Positions 13,122 through 23,500 of a stretch of 64,000 bases of DNA are shown piece by piece. The DNA comes from Macrocybe gigantea (taxonomy: Eukaryota > Basidiomycota > Agaricomycetes > Agaricales > Callistosporiaceae), in assembly GCA_011319805.1 (NCBI GenBank), contig SJRY01000312.1, positions 124,001-188,000 of the forward strand, given 5' to 3'. The notes under the pieces were generated by a model that did not search any database, was not told the DNA's origin, and was given only the letters and a program-made list of their open reading frames with translations. Positions within the stretch are counted from its first letter, which is position 1; each line of letters begins with the position of its first letter. The position numbers were made by a program, and so were the translations under genes.

Positions 13122-14399
13122 ATGTCTGCCACCGAATCTACTCACGATGGGTCCCACGTTGCATCTGGAGAAATTCAGAGGCGGACTGAACTGGGGCATC
13201 AACTCGTTCAGCAGGCAGTGGCAGATGCGGTTGGTGGCGCAGTCTTCCTGGATCGACTCCGAGAGGCGGGTTTCTCGCCCGTCGAGGCGGAGGACTATGT
13301 CCAACAATATCAACAGCTGGTGGAGCGCTCAGTTGCCGAGCCAGTTAGGGGATCTGCACACGTGCGAGCACAGTCCGTCACCGGCGACCGCTTCGGGAGC
13401 CCCCCGGACAATGGCGGGGAGCGGGAGCGACAGGAGCAAGCCTGTGAGGTTGCCTGGGCCGTTCTCAGGAACCGACTCCAGCAGGGGCGAGCAGGTGAGG
13501 TCGGTGTGGGAGAACGTGATAGCGAGCTCGGCGCGCAACTGGCTGACCTTCTCGGAGGTGGGCCTTCTAGCACCGAGATTCCTACTTCAGTCCTTGCCGC
13601 TGCTCCTCACCTCGGGAGCCTCGCCGAAAGCGCTCAGGCCGACCCTCATATTCAGGCAACGCAACGTCTCCGCGCTGTTTACGCGCCTGAAAAAGTCCAA
13701 GATGCCATTCTTGCCCGCGTACAGCTATCCCCGGTTGACGAGCCTCTCCCAGCCTCCGTTTGGCGTCAGATTATTGCCGACAAATATGTCGACTTCGAAA
13801 AACTCTTCGCCTCTATGGCGCACGGATACGAGCACCTCGACGAGGGAAAGGACTTTGGTGCGGGCTATGTGCTCGTCAAGAAAGACCAGCATCATAAGAA
13901 ACGGCCAGTGCAGACCGAGGGTCATTGGAACTCAGTCTTCAGTGCGTGGCGGGCTGGAGTGCTACAACTCTACCCTCACCGGGAGGCCGAGTTGCGAGGG
14001 TACCTGCGGATCGTTAAGAACCTGTTCAAGGCAGCCGAGTCAAATCCCTCGGTCGCGATACAATTTGATGCGGATGCACGGGATCTGTACTCCAAGAGGC
14101 CTTACAGAATGGACGATCGAAACGAACTCGACTACCCCTTCATGTCCCAGCTCATTCACGTCGCTGAATCCCATGAAAGGACAACCCCGCGGGGAACCAA
14201 AAGGCCAGCGACCTCCTCCTTGTCGACCGCACCACCGGCCAGGCGATCAGACACACCGTGCCGGAAGTGGAGCTTCGGCACATGTACGGTGGATCCTTGT
14301 CCAAATAAGCGGCGGCATGGTGTTTGCTTCGTGTGCGGTGAGGCTCACCGAGCTCGAGACAATGCCAACTGTGCCTCAGGCCTGCCAGCCCGTGTCTGA
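13122..14399 (+). CDS. DIRS-like Gag with CCHC/CCCH-like finger
   Basis: 425 residues from ATG 13122 (MSATESTHDG). The N-terminal half is helical and Gln/Glu-rich. The middle has KVQDAILARVQLSPVDEPLP and FDADARDLYSKRPYRMDDRN, typical of capsid-like Gag of YR retroelements. The C-terminus has Cys/His pairs CRKWSFGTCTVDPCPNKRRH followed by CFVCGEAHRARDNANC, a nucleic-acid-binding finger pair. The stop at 14397-14399 overlaps the RT ORF start (ATG 14362) by 38 nt, so RT is probably made by reinitiation or frameshifting. The antisense-free +1 frame through this region is open but has no Gag similarity. Confidence 0.75.
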   Translation: MSATESTHDGSHVASGEIQRRTELGHQLVQQAVADAVGGAVFLDRLREAGFSPVEAEDYVQQYQQLVERSVAEPVRGSAHVRAQSVTGDRFGSPPDNGGERERQEQACEVAWAVLRNRLQQGRAGEVGVGERDSELGAQLADLLGGGPSSTEIPTSVLAAAPHLGSLAESAQADPHIQATQRLRAVYAPEKVQDAILARVQLSPVDEPLPASVWRQIIADKYVDFEKLFASMAHGYEHLDEGKDFGAGYVLVKKDQHHKKRPVQTEGHWNSVFSAWRAGVLQLYPHREAELRGYLRIVKNLFKAAESNPSVAIQFDADARDLYSKRPYRMDDRNELDYPFMSQLIHVAESHERTTPRGTKRPATSSLSTAPPARRSDTPCRKWSFGTCTVDPCPNKRRHGVCFVCGEAHRARDNANCASGLPARV

Positions 14400-16263
14400 G
14401 GCATCCACACGAACTCTAAAACGTAAACCAATAGTTGAGGCAATGGAGCTTCCTCGTTTCAGAAGGCGCCTTGCCTGGCCAGCCGACAGTCTTCCTCCAG
14501 GACTGTCACCTGCCGCGCTATCAACAGAAACTGCGACGCCACTACCATCAGTGCCGGATCACCTTCTGAAAGATCGACGACTGCAGGGGACGGTCGCAGC
14601 ATTGGGGGATGCCATCAAGGTCGAGACGCCCTTCGATGTCAATCGCTTGGAAACTCTGCTTGTCAGTCATCCGAACCAAGCTTTTGTTCAATCAGTCCTC
14701 AAGGGCCTTCGGGAGGGTTTTTGGCCCTTCGACCAAGGTGAATGGGAAGCTGAACAAAAAGAATCGAGTGATCGCGTCGCGAACTACAGCAGTGAAGCTC
14801 CAGATCTTGACGCGATTCACACGTTCTGTGACAAGGAGGTAGCTGCGGGCCGCTGGTCTGGTCCTCTGGCTTTTTCAGACCTGCCCCCGGGAACCAAGGT
14901 TTCTCCAATGTTCGTTGTGTGGCGGAACAAACCACGTGTGGTAACTGACCACTCGGCTTCCGGTCTCAATGACGGGATTCCGCGGAGCGATGCTAAGGTA
15001 CAATATGATGATATGCATCCCTTCGGACATGTCCTTCGCGAGGTCCGGCGACGATATCCCGGTCAACGCTTGGTTCTTTTCAAATCTGATGTCTCGTCGG
15101 CCTTCCTCAACCTGCCAGCTCACCCTTGGTGGCAGATCAGGCAACTCGTCAAGGTTAACGGATGTTACTACGTTGTTCGTCGGCTCGTCTTTGGTAATCG
15201 GGCATCCCCACGATGCTGGTGTGCAGTCTCTGGCCTCCTGTGCTGGATTGCGATAAGACGACTCGGTATTCATGGTCTGCACGTCTACATGGATGACTTC
15301 TTTGGCTGGGACTTCGCCGAACATCTCGTCTGGTTTCGCGGTGCGATGCGTCCCCAAAAGCAGGTCTTGCTCCTCATACTGTGGGAGCGCATAGCTTGCC
15401 CATTCGATGATAAGAAACAGGAACATGGGGAACAGCTAAAAATCATTGGATTCTGGGTCGACATTAACGCTGGCTCCATCTCCCTCACTCCACAGTCTGT
15501 CCGCGACATTATCGCGAAAATCGACCTCTTTCTCAGCAGAAAAGACCGAAGCCCAAGCCTGCGGGATTGGCAGCGCCTTGCTGGACATCTCAATTGGGTT
15601 TTAAATGTTCTCCCTTGGGGGCGGCCGGCTCTCACAGAGCTTTACCGTAAAACTAGTGGCAAGCAGCAACGTCTCGCTGCTATCCCAATCAATGCTGTCG
15701 TAAAGACAGATCTCACCTGGCTCAGAGACACCATTCCACAGGCCATCGGCATCCGTCTCGTTGATGCTGACATATGGAATGATGAAGACGCTGATTTCGT
15801 CATCTGGACAGATGCAAGCCTTGCATTCGCGCTTGCATTTTGCTACGCAGGCAATGGCTACATCTATCGCATCAAGCGACCTCAGAATCCCACGTTAAAG
15901 GTTGATATATTCTTCCTTGAACTCGTTGCCATTCTATCAGCTGTAGCTCATATTGGCTCATTCTCCTCGCCGCCTCGCCGAGTACTTCTATGGACCGACA
16001 GCCTTGATTCCGTCGCTGTCCTCAACTCTCTGCGAACGTCGGAGGCTATGCACAATGCGCCTCTGCTTGGGATTGCCCGCGTTATCCTGGAATCAGGCAT
16101 TAGTCTACAGACTCGACACATTGAAGGGAAGCACAACCTTCGTGCTGATATGTTGTCTCGCCTTCTCTTAAGTGAATATTCACGCAAATTTCCTGCTGAC
16201 CGCGTCCGCCTATTCTCGCCACCCAGAGATCTCCTGCCGGCGCGATGGAGAGAGTCCTTTTAG
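14362..16263 (+). CDS. reverse transcriptase-RNase H of DIRS-like element
   Basis: The frame is open from 12967, but coding evidence starts after ATG 14362 (633 residues). RT signatures: VVWRNKPRVVTDHSASGLND (palm entry), LVLFKSDVSSAFLNLPAHPW (Asp of motif A), FGNRASPRCW and HVYMDDFFGWD (catalytic YMDD). RNase H follows: VIWTDASLAFALAF, FLELVAILSAV, LLWTDSLDSVAVLN and HIEGKHNLRADMLSR, which supply the Asp/Glu/Asp/Asp set. No protease or integrase follows. The stop overlaps the recombinase start by 19 nt. No frameshift or premature stop is seen. Confidence 0.9.
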   Translation: MPTVPQACQPVSEASTRTLKRKPIVEAMELPRFRRRLAWPADSLPPGLSPAALSTETATPLPSVPDHLLKDRRLQGTVAALGDAIKVETPFDVNRLETLLVSHPNQAFVQSVLKGLREGFWPFDQGEWEAEQKESSDRVANYSSEAPDLDAIHTFCDKEVAAGRWSGPLAFSDLPPGTKVSPMFVVWRNKPRVVTDHSASGLNDGIPRSDAKVQYDDMHPFGHVLREVRRRYPGQRLVLFKSDVSSAFLNLPAHPWWQIRQLVKVNGCYYVVRRLVFGNRASPRCWCAVSGLLCWIAIRRLGIHGLHVYMDDFFGWDFAEHLVWFRGAMRPQKQVLLLILWERIACPFDDKKQEHGEQLKIIGFWVDINAGSISLTPQSVRDIIAKIDLFLSRKDRSPSLRDWQRLAGHLNWVLNVLPWGRPALTELYRKTSGKQQRLAAIPINAVVKTDLTWLRDTIPQAIGIRLVDADIWNDEDADFVIWTDASLAFALAFCYAGNGYIYRIKRPQNPTLKVDIFFLELVAILSAVAHIGSFSSPPRRVLLWTDSLDSVAVLNSLRTSEAMHNAPLLGIARVILESGISLQTRHIEGKHNLRADMLSRLLLSEYSRKFPADRVRLFSPPRDLLPARWRESF

Positions 16264-17324
16264 ACGCCCTCGGTGGATGGGATCTCACCTCCCATCCACC
16301 TCTCGACCTCAAGAGCCTTGATGATCGCGTCTCACTTTTAGTCTCCCATGCTGTCGGAAAATCAACTATGAAAGGCTACTCTACAGGAATTCGCAGCTAC
16401 ATTCGCTTCTGCATTATCCATCAGCTTCCCCTCCATCCAACGCCCCAGACGCTTGCTAGATACATTGCCTACATGTCCCAACATATCGCTTCCGGTCCGC
16501 ACTACCTTTCAGGCGTTCGTCATTTCTTGCAAGCTTCGTTTCCTGACTTTGACAAGAACCGATCTCATCCCCTTGTCCAAGCCACCATTCGAGGCTCCAG
16601 AAAACTCCGTGCTGACCCCATTCGACGCAAACTTCCTCTTCGCACAAGTCACCTTCATACCTTTCTCCAGCTCTCTCAAACCACTCGAGCTTATGATGAC
16701 CTTCTCTTCATTACCATTCTCTCCTGTGCCTTCTACGGCTGCCATCGCATGGGGGAGCTCATACAGAAGAATGACCGTGACCTCTTTGACTGGCGTAAGA
16801 TAGTTCTTCGTGCCTCACTCACTATCTCTGCCCATGTCGCACAGTATCGCCTTCCTTATCACAAAACTGATCCATTTTACCATGGAACGATCATCCTCTT
16901 CACGCCTCAACAGATCGCCAATCCTGTGCTTCTTCTTTCCCAATATGTCCAGCTCCGAGACTCTGTCCACAGCTGTCGTCCCGCGCTCTTTCTCCGTCTC
17001 GATGGGTCACATCCTACCCGATCATGGTTTGAGTGCAAGCTACATGCCCTCTTACCACGCACCTATGGTGCCCACTCCGCTCGAGCAGGGGGAGCCACCT
17101 TTTACGCATCTCTCGGTATCTCTGAATCCATCATCCAGTCTCTCGGCCGATGGACCTCTTCTGCATGGACCATCTATATCCGAGACAACCCTTCCATACG
17201 CGCTGCACAACAGCTCGCCCCACAACATCCTCATGGCTCCTCGCTCACATCTCCTCACACCTCCTCCACCCCCACACACACACATCAACACGCTCCTTTA
17301 CCCGTTCCGCTCCGTCGCCAATAA
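16245..17324 (+). CDS. tyrosine recombinase of DIRS-like element
   Basis: 359 residues from ATG 16245. An N-terminal SAM-like/core-binding part (STMKGYSTGIRSYIRFCIIH; LARYIAYMSQHIASGPHYLS) is followed by the catalytic domain: Arg168 in GCHRMGEL, His277 and Arg280 in HSARAGGATF, Trp303 in LGRWTSSAW and nucleophile Tyr311 in TIYIRDNP. This is the complete R-H-x-x-R-W-Y set of tyrosine recombinases. The C-terminal tail is Pro/His/Thr-rich and low-complexity. It integrates the circular DNA made by the upstream RT. Confidence 0.9.
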   Translation: MERVLLDALGGWDLTSHPPLDLKSLDDRVSLLVSHAVGKSTMKGYSTGIRSYIRFCIIHQLPLHPTPQTLARYIAYMSQHIASGPHYLSGVRHFLQASFPDFDKNRSHPLVQATIRGSRKLRADPIRRKLPLRTSHLHTFLQLSQTTRAYDDLLFITILSCAFYGCHRMGELIQKNDRDLFDWRKIVLRASLTISAHVAQYRLPYHKTDPFYHGTIILFTPQQIANPVLLLSQYVQLRDSVHSCRPALFLRLDGSHPTRSWFECKLHALLPRTYGAHSARAGGATFYASLGISESIIQSLGRWTSSAWTIYIRDNPSIRAAQQLAPQHPHGSSLTSPHTSSTPTHTHQHAPLPVPLRRQ

Positions 17325-17465
17325 AATGGGGGGTCAGGTGACCTCTGTTCTCGCTACTGCCTTGTCACAGGTGCAGAGGCAGGTCATCATAGAAATGCAC
17401 GTGATCATGCTCGCCTTCATGATAATCTGATTGATTTCTGTGCACTGCCGACTGTTGGACTGTGA

Positions 17466-19255
17466 TGGACGCCCCAACCTCTGACTCATTGCTGACTTGG
17501 TGGAAATGCTGGGACTGGGGGAAGACCTTGATGATGGCGGGATTGAGGACGGGGAGATCGAGGATGGCGAAATCCGGCCCAGGCTTCCTGAAGCAGGTTT
17601 ACCGAAGGGCAGTGAGAAGAAGGGTAAAAAAAGGGTAAGAATGTCGAATGTATTATGAAGTTGTTTGCCATGACGCAGCTTTTATAGACGCTTGCACGCA
17701 ACGCTCGCCGCGATGACAAGAGGCGGCTGGATAGACAAGATGATTTGGATCAGAAACTGAAAAACATGGAGGAGGTGTGCCAATCTTCTTTATAATACAA
17801 TTGCCCATGACTTAGTATGGCATCATGCCGTAGGCATTCAGACTGATTTACAATGACACCGTCTTTGTGCACGCCATAGCAAAGAAGGAGACATTGCTGC
17901 AGGACATACAACGTCTGGAGAATGAAGCAGGTGGACCGCTTGATGCAAGAGATGCCGCCGCCCATGACCTTCCTATCCTGTGGGTCCATAATGCTGGGAT
18001 CCATATCGGAGTTGACATTCAGGCAAATGAAATTGTGCTCGCATTTCGAATAACGTGAGTTTGCCTCTCAGGACAACTTGCACGATGACATTCTGTTTCT
18101 GTAGTCCTTGGCAACTCATGGCAGAGAAGCTACGCGAGCAAGTGCAAAGCAATCTGGGGGTGCTGATGGAGTGGACGAGGTATGGCGGCATGATAACAAC
18201 GAATTCTGTGTGTTTGTCTGGCAGTAATATGTTGCAGAGCTCATTGACGTTCTGGATAGTCACAGAACCTGAGGCACAAAAGAGGCTCTGCGAGCCTTGC
18301 TGCTCACTCTGAGCCCATGGCGCCAACGGTCATTCAGAACGGTGATCCAGGCCTGGTTGCTCCGCGCCACAGCATCCGTATGCTTCCTAAGAGTAAACGT
18401 CATGGCAAGATGTACGCTGTGGGTTGGCACCAGGCATTTGAGAAGGGTGTGACTGTCGCATACTATGCTATGCAACAGGGTGACCCGGTGAGGTACATAG
18501 ACCCCAGTGTTGCAGCGGAGCACAACTAAGTTCACGTTTATAGAGCCACTGAGTTGCTGAGTGCATTAAGTGGGGTAGCCGCACTATACCGTGAACTCTT
18601 CTTCAGTTTACTGCCTACCGCAGCGGAGCAAATGCGTGACTATTCACTGGAGTATGCCTGGTACAGTTACGTGGGCAATGTTGGCTGATGTGGTCTTGCC
18701 ACAGGAAAAATATTCCATCATTTGGAGAATTGACGTTGGATGGGACATCAACGGCAACGCCATTTGCCAATGCTCTGACCCTCACATTGGCGGACTTTGC
18801 CAACATACAACACCAAGATCTTGATGACAAGCCACTCGTATTTGGTTTATGGTGGACAGCAAAGCATAATCGCTTCCAGGACTTTACATTTGATGAGCAA
18901 CATGACCATGACAAGGTAAAAGGTGGCGGTTTTCTTTGGGGTGAGTATGGTATAGGAGTTGATTTTGAAAAGTAAGTTGGATCATGCTGTCAATTTTTAT
19001 CAACCTCACTCGCTCTCTTGCTCATTCCAGAACTCATGGGCTGGTCCAGATCTTTTGGAGAGGATCTTTGGACCACCATGCCACCTTGCATAGTGAAAGT
19101 CATCCTGACACAACCCGCTTCGGTACGTCCATCCAGCTGTCGAGGCGCGGTGTAGCCGCAATGTCTACGTACTGGCAACGCAAGAGAACTGGGGCCACAG
19201 TCAAGGCTATCACCGCCCTGGACAGAATCTTGAACCTGGAAGCAAAGGTAACGTG
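17466..19255 (+). pseudogene. TET/JBP-like 2OG-Fe(II) oxygenase, damaged
   Basis: Exons read in order: an acidic leader (EDLDDGGIEDGEIEDGEIRP, about 17500), a coiled-coil (DDKRRLDRQDDLDQKLKNME), RLENEAGGPLDARDAAAHDL (about 17915), PWQLMAEKLREQVQSNLGVL (about 18108), KRHGKMYAVGWHQAFEKGVT (about 18395), and the oxygenase core TLADFANIQHQDLDDKP, GGGFLWGEYGIGVDFE, FWRGSLDHHATLHSE and DTTRFGTSIQLSRRG. HxD (QHQD), the distal His (DHHATL) and the 2OG Arg (TTRFG) are all present, as in fungal TET/JBP proteins, which oxidise 5-methylcytosine. Breaks lie outside the core: a frame change near 18330-18370 and TAA at 18527 in VAAEHN. One or both might be an unrecognised intron. Family call confident from motifs; functional status uncertain. 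Confidence 0.7.
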
Positions 19256-19336
19256 TTTGGTTTTGCCTCTATATGGAGCACCACTGCAACTCAGGCAAAA
19301 CAGCGATTGAGGAAGGGACCGAAGGGTAGACAGACA

Positions 19337-19575
19337 TAGGCATTGCAGTGTGTACAGGAAGCAGCATATGTACAAATTCAATGGAAAACAGAATGGGAGA
19401 ATAGTATACCTGATATTCGACAGCGGCCTGGCGGCGGGGCGGCCAAGACAAATATAGGCAGAGGGCGCGCCGCACATTGGGCTGTCACACAGATATGCAC
19501 GACCACCATTTGTTTGGGATATTATTGGGTTTACATGCCAAGTACTTCATATGGACATCACAGAAGCCAGGTATT
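19337..19575 (-). repeat. ~240-bp interspersed repeat, right (uninterrupted) copy
   Basis: Reverse complement of the repeat at 10609-10728 plus 11429-11556. It preserves the unoccupied insertion site of the 700-bp MITE at about 19459. It starts just after the last exon of the TET/JBP-like gene and lies about 80 bp inside the first hairpin-like motif at 19655. Confidence 0.8.
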
Positions 19576-19649
19576 ATGTCAAAGAAGCCATGTCAGCGGC
19601 TTCTTTGAGAACGGATTGTCAAAAAATGAAGCTGATACAACTGGTGCAC

Positions 19650-20195
19650 CATAGGTTATGCATCCATACATGCCATCCTGTTTGGCCGTCATCTAATCAT
19701 TAGATGTTGGACTGCAGGTGCATCAACAGCACGTGACCTGTGATTCATTGCAAACGGTTCCCACGTTCCAAGACCTTGCCTCCTCACCCTGTACACGTCG
19801 CGCTAGGATCATGGATGCACGCCTATGCAGTCATGGTTTATAAACCCGGGTGCGCAAGGGCGTGATTTCTCCAGTGCCAGCCACCAGTCAATTGGCCGTT
19901 AACGTTGCGCCGTGTTCATGGACGCACTGTTATGCGACCATGATTCATCGGCACTAGCTATATACCGGCCTTTTTCACTTCGCGATCGTCAAGAACACCA
20001 TGACCCGCGTCTGTGCCGATTATGGATGCACGATAATGCAACCATGTCGTGCAATGTTCATGGATGCACGGTTATGCATCCATACGTGCCATCCTGTTTG
20101 GCCCTTTAAGCTGGCCAAGTAACGGGCGTTGTCGGGTCGAGAGTATAAGCACCTAGCGCACGTAGCCAGGGTTGCACGGTAATGCAGCCGTGGTT
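19650..20195. repeat. cluster of hairpin-like ATGGATGCAC..TATGCATCCAT motifs
   Basis: At least six degenerate copies: about 19655-19675, 19808-19836, 19915-19942, 20018-20045, 20056-20083 and 20169-20193. The best copy, ATGGATGCACGGTTATGCAT at 20059, is near-palindromic (ATGGATGCA / TATGCATCCAT). A further copy lies at 10573-10598 outside the left ~240-bp repeat. Spacing is irregular at 40-110 bp. The pattern resembles subterminal transposase-binding repeats. It also sits 400-900 bp upstream of the CACTA transposase start, so it could serve either element. Confidence 0.6.
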
Positions 20196-20588
20196 TTGTC
20201 TAAATTTGCGTCGCTGTCAGCGATGTCCGACATCAGTTCCGATGTCGCGTCGAACCTGCCGATCTGCGTCGTCGAAATTTCGACGTACAGTATACGAATT
20301 ATGCCGCGCCATATTTTGTTAGGATGGGCTCTTCCAGCATATATACCTTTCAGCTTGGGGAATTGTTCTTGTGAGTCTCGTGCTTTTTCGCATGAATCTA
20401 TATTCATCGCGTTACATAGCCAATGCACTAGCAACGGCCAGTCTAGATCTGGCATTGGCTTGTCATTATATAATCATGGATCTGTCCAACCAGTACTTGC
20501 GTCCGCACCGGGCCACGAGTGGGCGTACATACCTGATCAATCACGATCATGATCTTCCGGATCCCCTGTTGATAAATAACTTGCATCC

Positions 20589-23500
20589 ATGGTCACGAAC
20601 TCGAGCCACCGACGTTCACCACCGGCGCGATCCAGGATCTGCATCTGTCGATGCCGTAGCCACTGTACCAACTACAATCCATCGTCGGGAAAATATGATG
20701 GCGCCGGAATGATACAGTCGCGCAGCACACGAGATCGTCATAGCTCCGATGACAAGCTCCTCGCTTTGAAGGCAACGCTAACCTCGCAATACCGTCAGTG
20801 GATCTTAAGACGCTCGCCATCACCGAGAGCTTCGATGCGTCTTACTTCACCATCCCCGCCAGATGATCCACTCTATTCCAGCAAATCCCTTGAAACGGGA
20901 CCTTCAATCTGTCGCACTCAATCTTCTCACGAGCCTGCGGACCGTCTTCATGAGACGTTGACAGATTCATATTTGGATCTTGTCAGACCAGAACTCATCT
21001 ATTATGTCGAAATTCCTCTCAGCAGTCCGGACCATCCGCTTATTTTCGTAAAGGATCCAAGCGCTGCTGGCGATTTCCGAGAGGACTTGGCCTTTGACGA
21101 AACGTTTACGCCAAATGCAGGCCCGCATGCATTGAAAGTCGACCCTCGCACGAATGCATGCTTCCTGACTGTCGAAAACCGGGTATGCGAGATCGTACAA
21201 CATCTTTGCAAGATGGATGATTCCGATAAGCTCGATGTCGTACTGACTTTATTGGTGAACTTACTTGATCGCTTGGTTCGGGAGAAGGAGCTGCAATGGT
21301 ATCAACAGCGAACTGAAGATCGTAGCGACGTCGTCCTGGTGAATACTGGTAAGTATATGTTCTCTAGATCTTTTGATGTAGTTATGTGGACTGACCGTTC
21401 TTATTCTATAATCAGAGCATCACTTTCTCAAGCCTTTTCAAGTACAGAAGAATGCTTTCCAGCGGGCAGCATCCCTTTTTATCGTTATCATGCAAAACAT
21501 CTATTTTACTCCTAGGATGGTGCTCCGCGTCCAGCTAGCAGGACTTCGAGATATATTCCGAGCCGGTGGTGCACCCCCAGAGTCAATCGAATCGATACCC
21601 CTCGATCCTCGTCCGTTTTCGTCTCATTTTCGTCTCGACTCACCCCATAGTCAATTCATATTGTGTCCGGCATGTCACCAGAGTTATCCATATCTTCCGC
21701 CCGTTCCCGGCGAGCTACCTGCACCGTTCCACTGCTGTAATCGCAAAACACCAATGAGCGATGTATGCGGGACTCCCCTCTGGCGCTCGCAGACTGTCAA
21801 GAACAATGTTATGCGATATATACCGCAGAAGAAATATCTGGATTACGATCTCAAGTCTTGGTTGGGGCGTCTTATGGCGAGAAAAGATGTGGAGGATATC
21901 ATTGACAACTATCCCAGGGGGTCACCTACGGACCCGGACATGCCGATCCACGACATTTGGGCATCTAAGGTGTTTCGTGCCCTGCAGGATTCTTCAGGCC
22001 AACCATTCCTTCCTTCCCCTGCAAAAGAAGGGCGGCTGGTCTTTGGCCTTTCGGTTGACAGTTTCAACCCTTTTCATAACAAGACGGCGAAGCAGGTCGT
22101 TTCTTCCACCGGCATTTGGCTGTTTTTACTCAACTTCCCTCCTCACATGCGATATCTCGCTGAACATATTTTTCTGGTTGGTCTTATTCCTGGTTGGGAG
22201 AAACCCTCGTTAGACCAGATGAATCCTGTTCTGCAGTTGATCGTAGATGATCTTCTAAAACTCTGGGATCCTGGCATTACATTATCCCGCACGTACCGGC
22301 ATTTTCATGGTCGTTTGTTCCGAGGAATGCTCGTACCATTCATCGCTGATATGTTGGCCCTCCGACAAGTCCTTGGCCTCCCGGGAGCTCCAAGTGCACA
22401 TTATTTTTGCACGGTTTGTGATATAGATATCGATGACATCTATGTGTTGGACAAACGTACTTGGCCAGCGAAAGATGTCGACCATATTCGCCAGATTGCG
22501 ACACTCTGGCGGCGAGCCGAATCCGAGCAGGAGCAGAAGGAGATTTTTAAAGCTTTTGGTCTGCGCTGGTCGGCCTTACTCAATCTTCCCTACTGGAATC
22601 CCGTTCTTTATCCCGTGATAGACTCAATGCATACGCTCGATCTGAACCTGTTCCAACATCATTGCCGAACCTTTTTCAGGATTGATCTTGCTCATCCTGG
22701 CGGGGATGCGTCGGATGCTCTCGTGGAAATCGATCGCGAAGGAAATAAACGCGTGTCAACTACTGCAGATAGGCGATCAATGAAGTCATGTCTGAAGCTG
22801 GTCCGCGAAAATGACTTCGACATGCTCTATAAGATACTGGCTTATAATCGGAAAGTTCTGTATACTATCTGTGCGGATTATGACGTTGGGGTGGCGGAAC
22901 GGTCCTCGGAACGAAATGGGTACTCGCAAACAAGATTTTTGATTGGGTGAGTAAGTTATTTTATGTTTTATCGACAGCCTTACTTAATCGAACCACGATG
23001 CTAGCGCCAAACGAAGAATGACAATTTTTTCAAATCTGACCCAGGCATGGAAACCTCGGAGTCGGAAGATGCTCCTGATTCTGTTCCTGATTCCGAGTAT
23101 GAAGAGACATTGGACGGCGACGGCGATACGGTGCCTCGAGAGGGCGGCATTGATTTACCTAACAAGGACATCGAATCCAGTGTCACTCGGAGAATCATCC
23201 GTCATATCATCGCAGCTGCCGACGGCGACGAGCACAGCATAGATAAAGCTATATCTCAAGGAACTTTTGAGGTCTTCGAACAAATTAAGGACCGCTTTGG
23301 AATTAAGGGCGGGAATAAGGGCGGAAAACACACAAAACGGATGTTCGTCATGTCACTTCTGGATGCAGTAAGCTTTACTCTACGTCTCGTGCACTGCGGG
23401 CCTACTGACGAATCCTGGTCTCCTAGGTGACCGGCGATGACGCGCTGAGACGCAAATTGAACGAATACGCGGATGATAAACTGACTCATCGATTCGGCGC

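Larger units (their letters stand above)
12960..17430 (+). mobile_element. DIRS/Ngaro-type tyrosine-recombinase retrotransposon
   Basis: Three co-oriented ORFs (Gag-like 13122-14399, RT-RNaseH 14362-16263, tyrosine recombinase 16245-17324) with short overlaps define a YR retrotransposon. No LTRs, aspartic protease or DDE integrase are seen. Such elements insert through a circular intermediate using the recombinase instead of an integrase. All three ORFs are open, so the copy looks young. The split direct or inverted termini expected for DIRS/Ngaro could not be located by eye, so the outer limits are approximate. It lies inside the region bounded by the inverted ~240-bp repeats. Confidence 0.85.

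Noticed and set aside
12967..14361. N-terminal extension of the RT reading frame across the Gag region
   Set aside because: The frame is open but low-complexity with no Gag-like motifs; the Gag-like protein with its Cys/His fingers lies in the other frame, so this part is a shadow.
19337..19575. LTR of the DIRS-like element
   Set aside because: The two copies are inverted, not direct, and lie 1.4 kb left and 1.9 kb right of the ORFs with other genes between, so they are not its LTRs.
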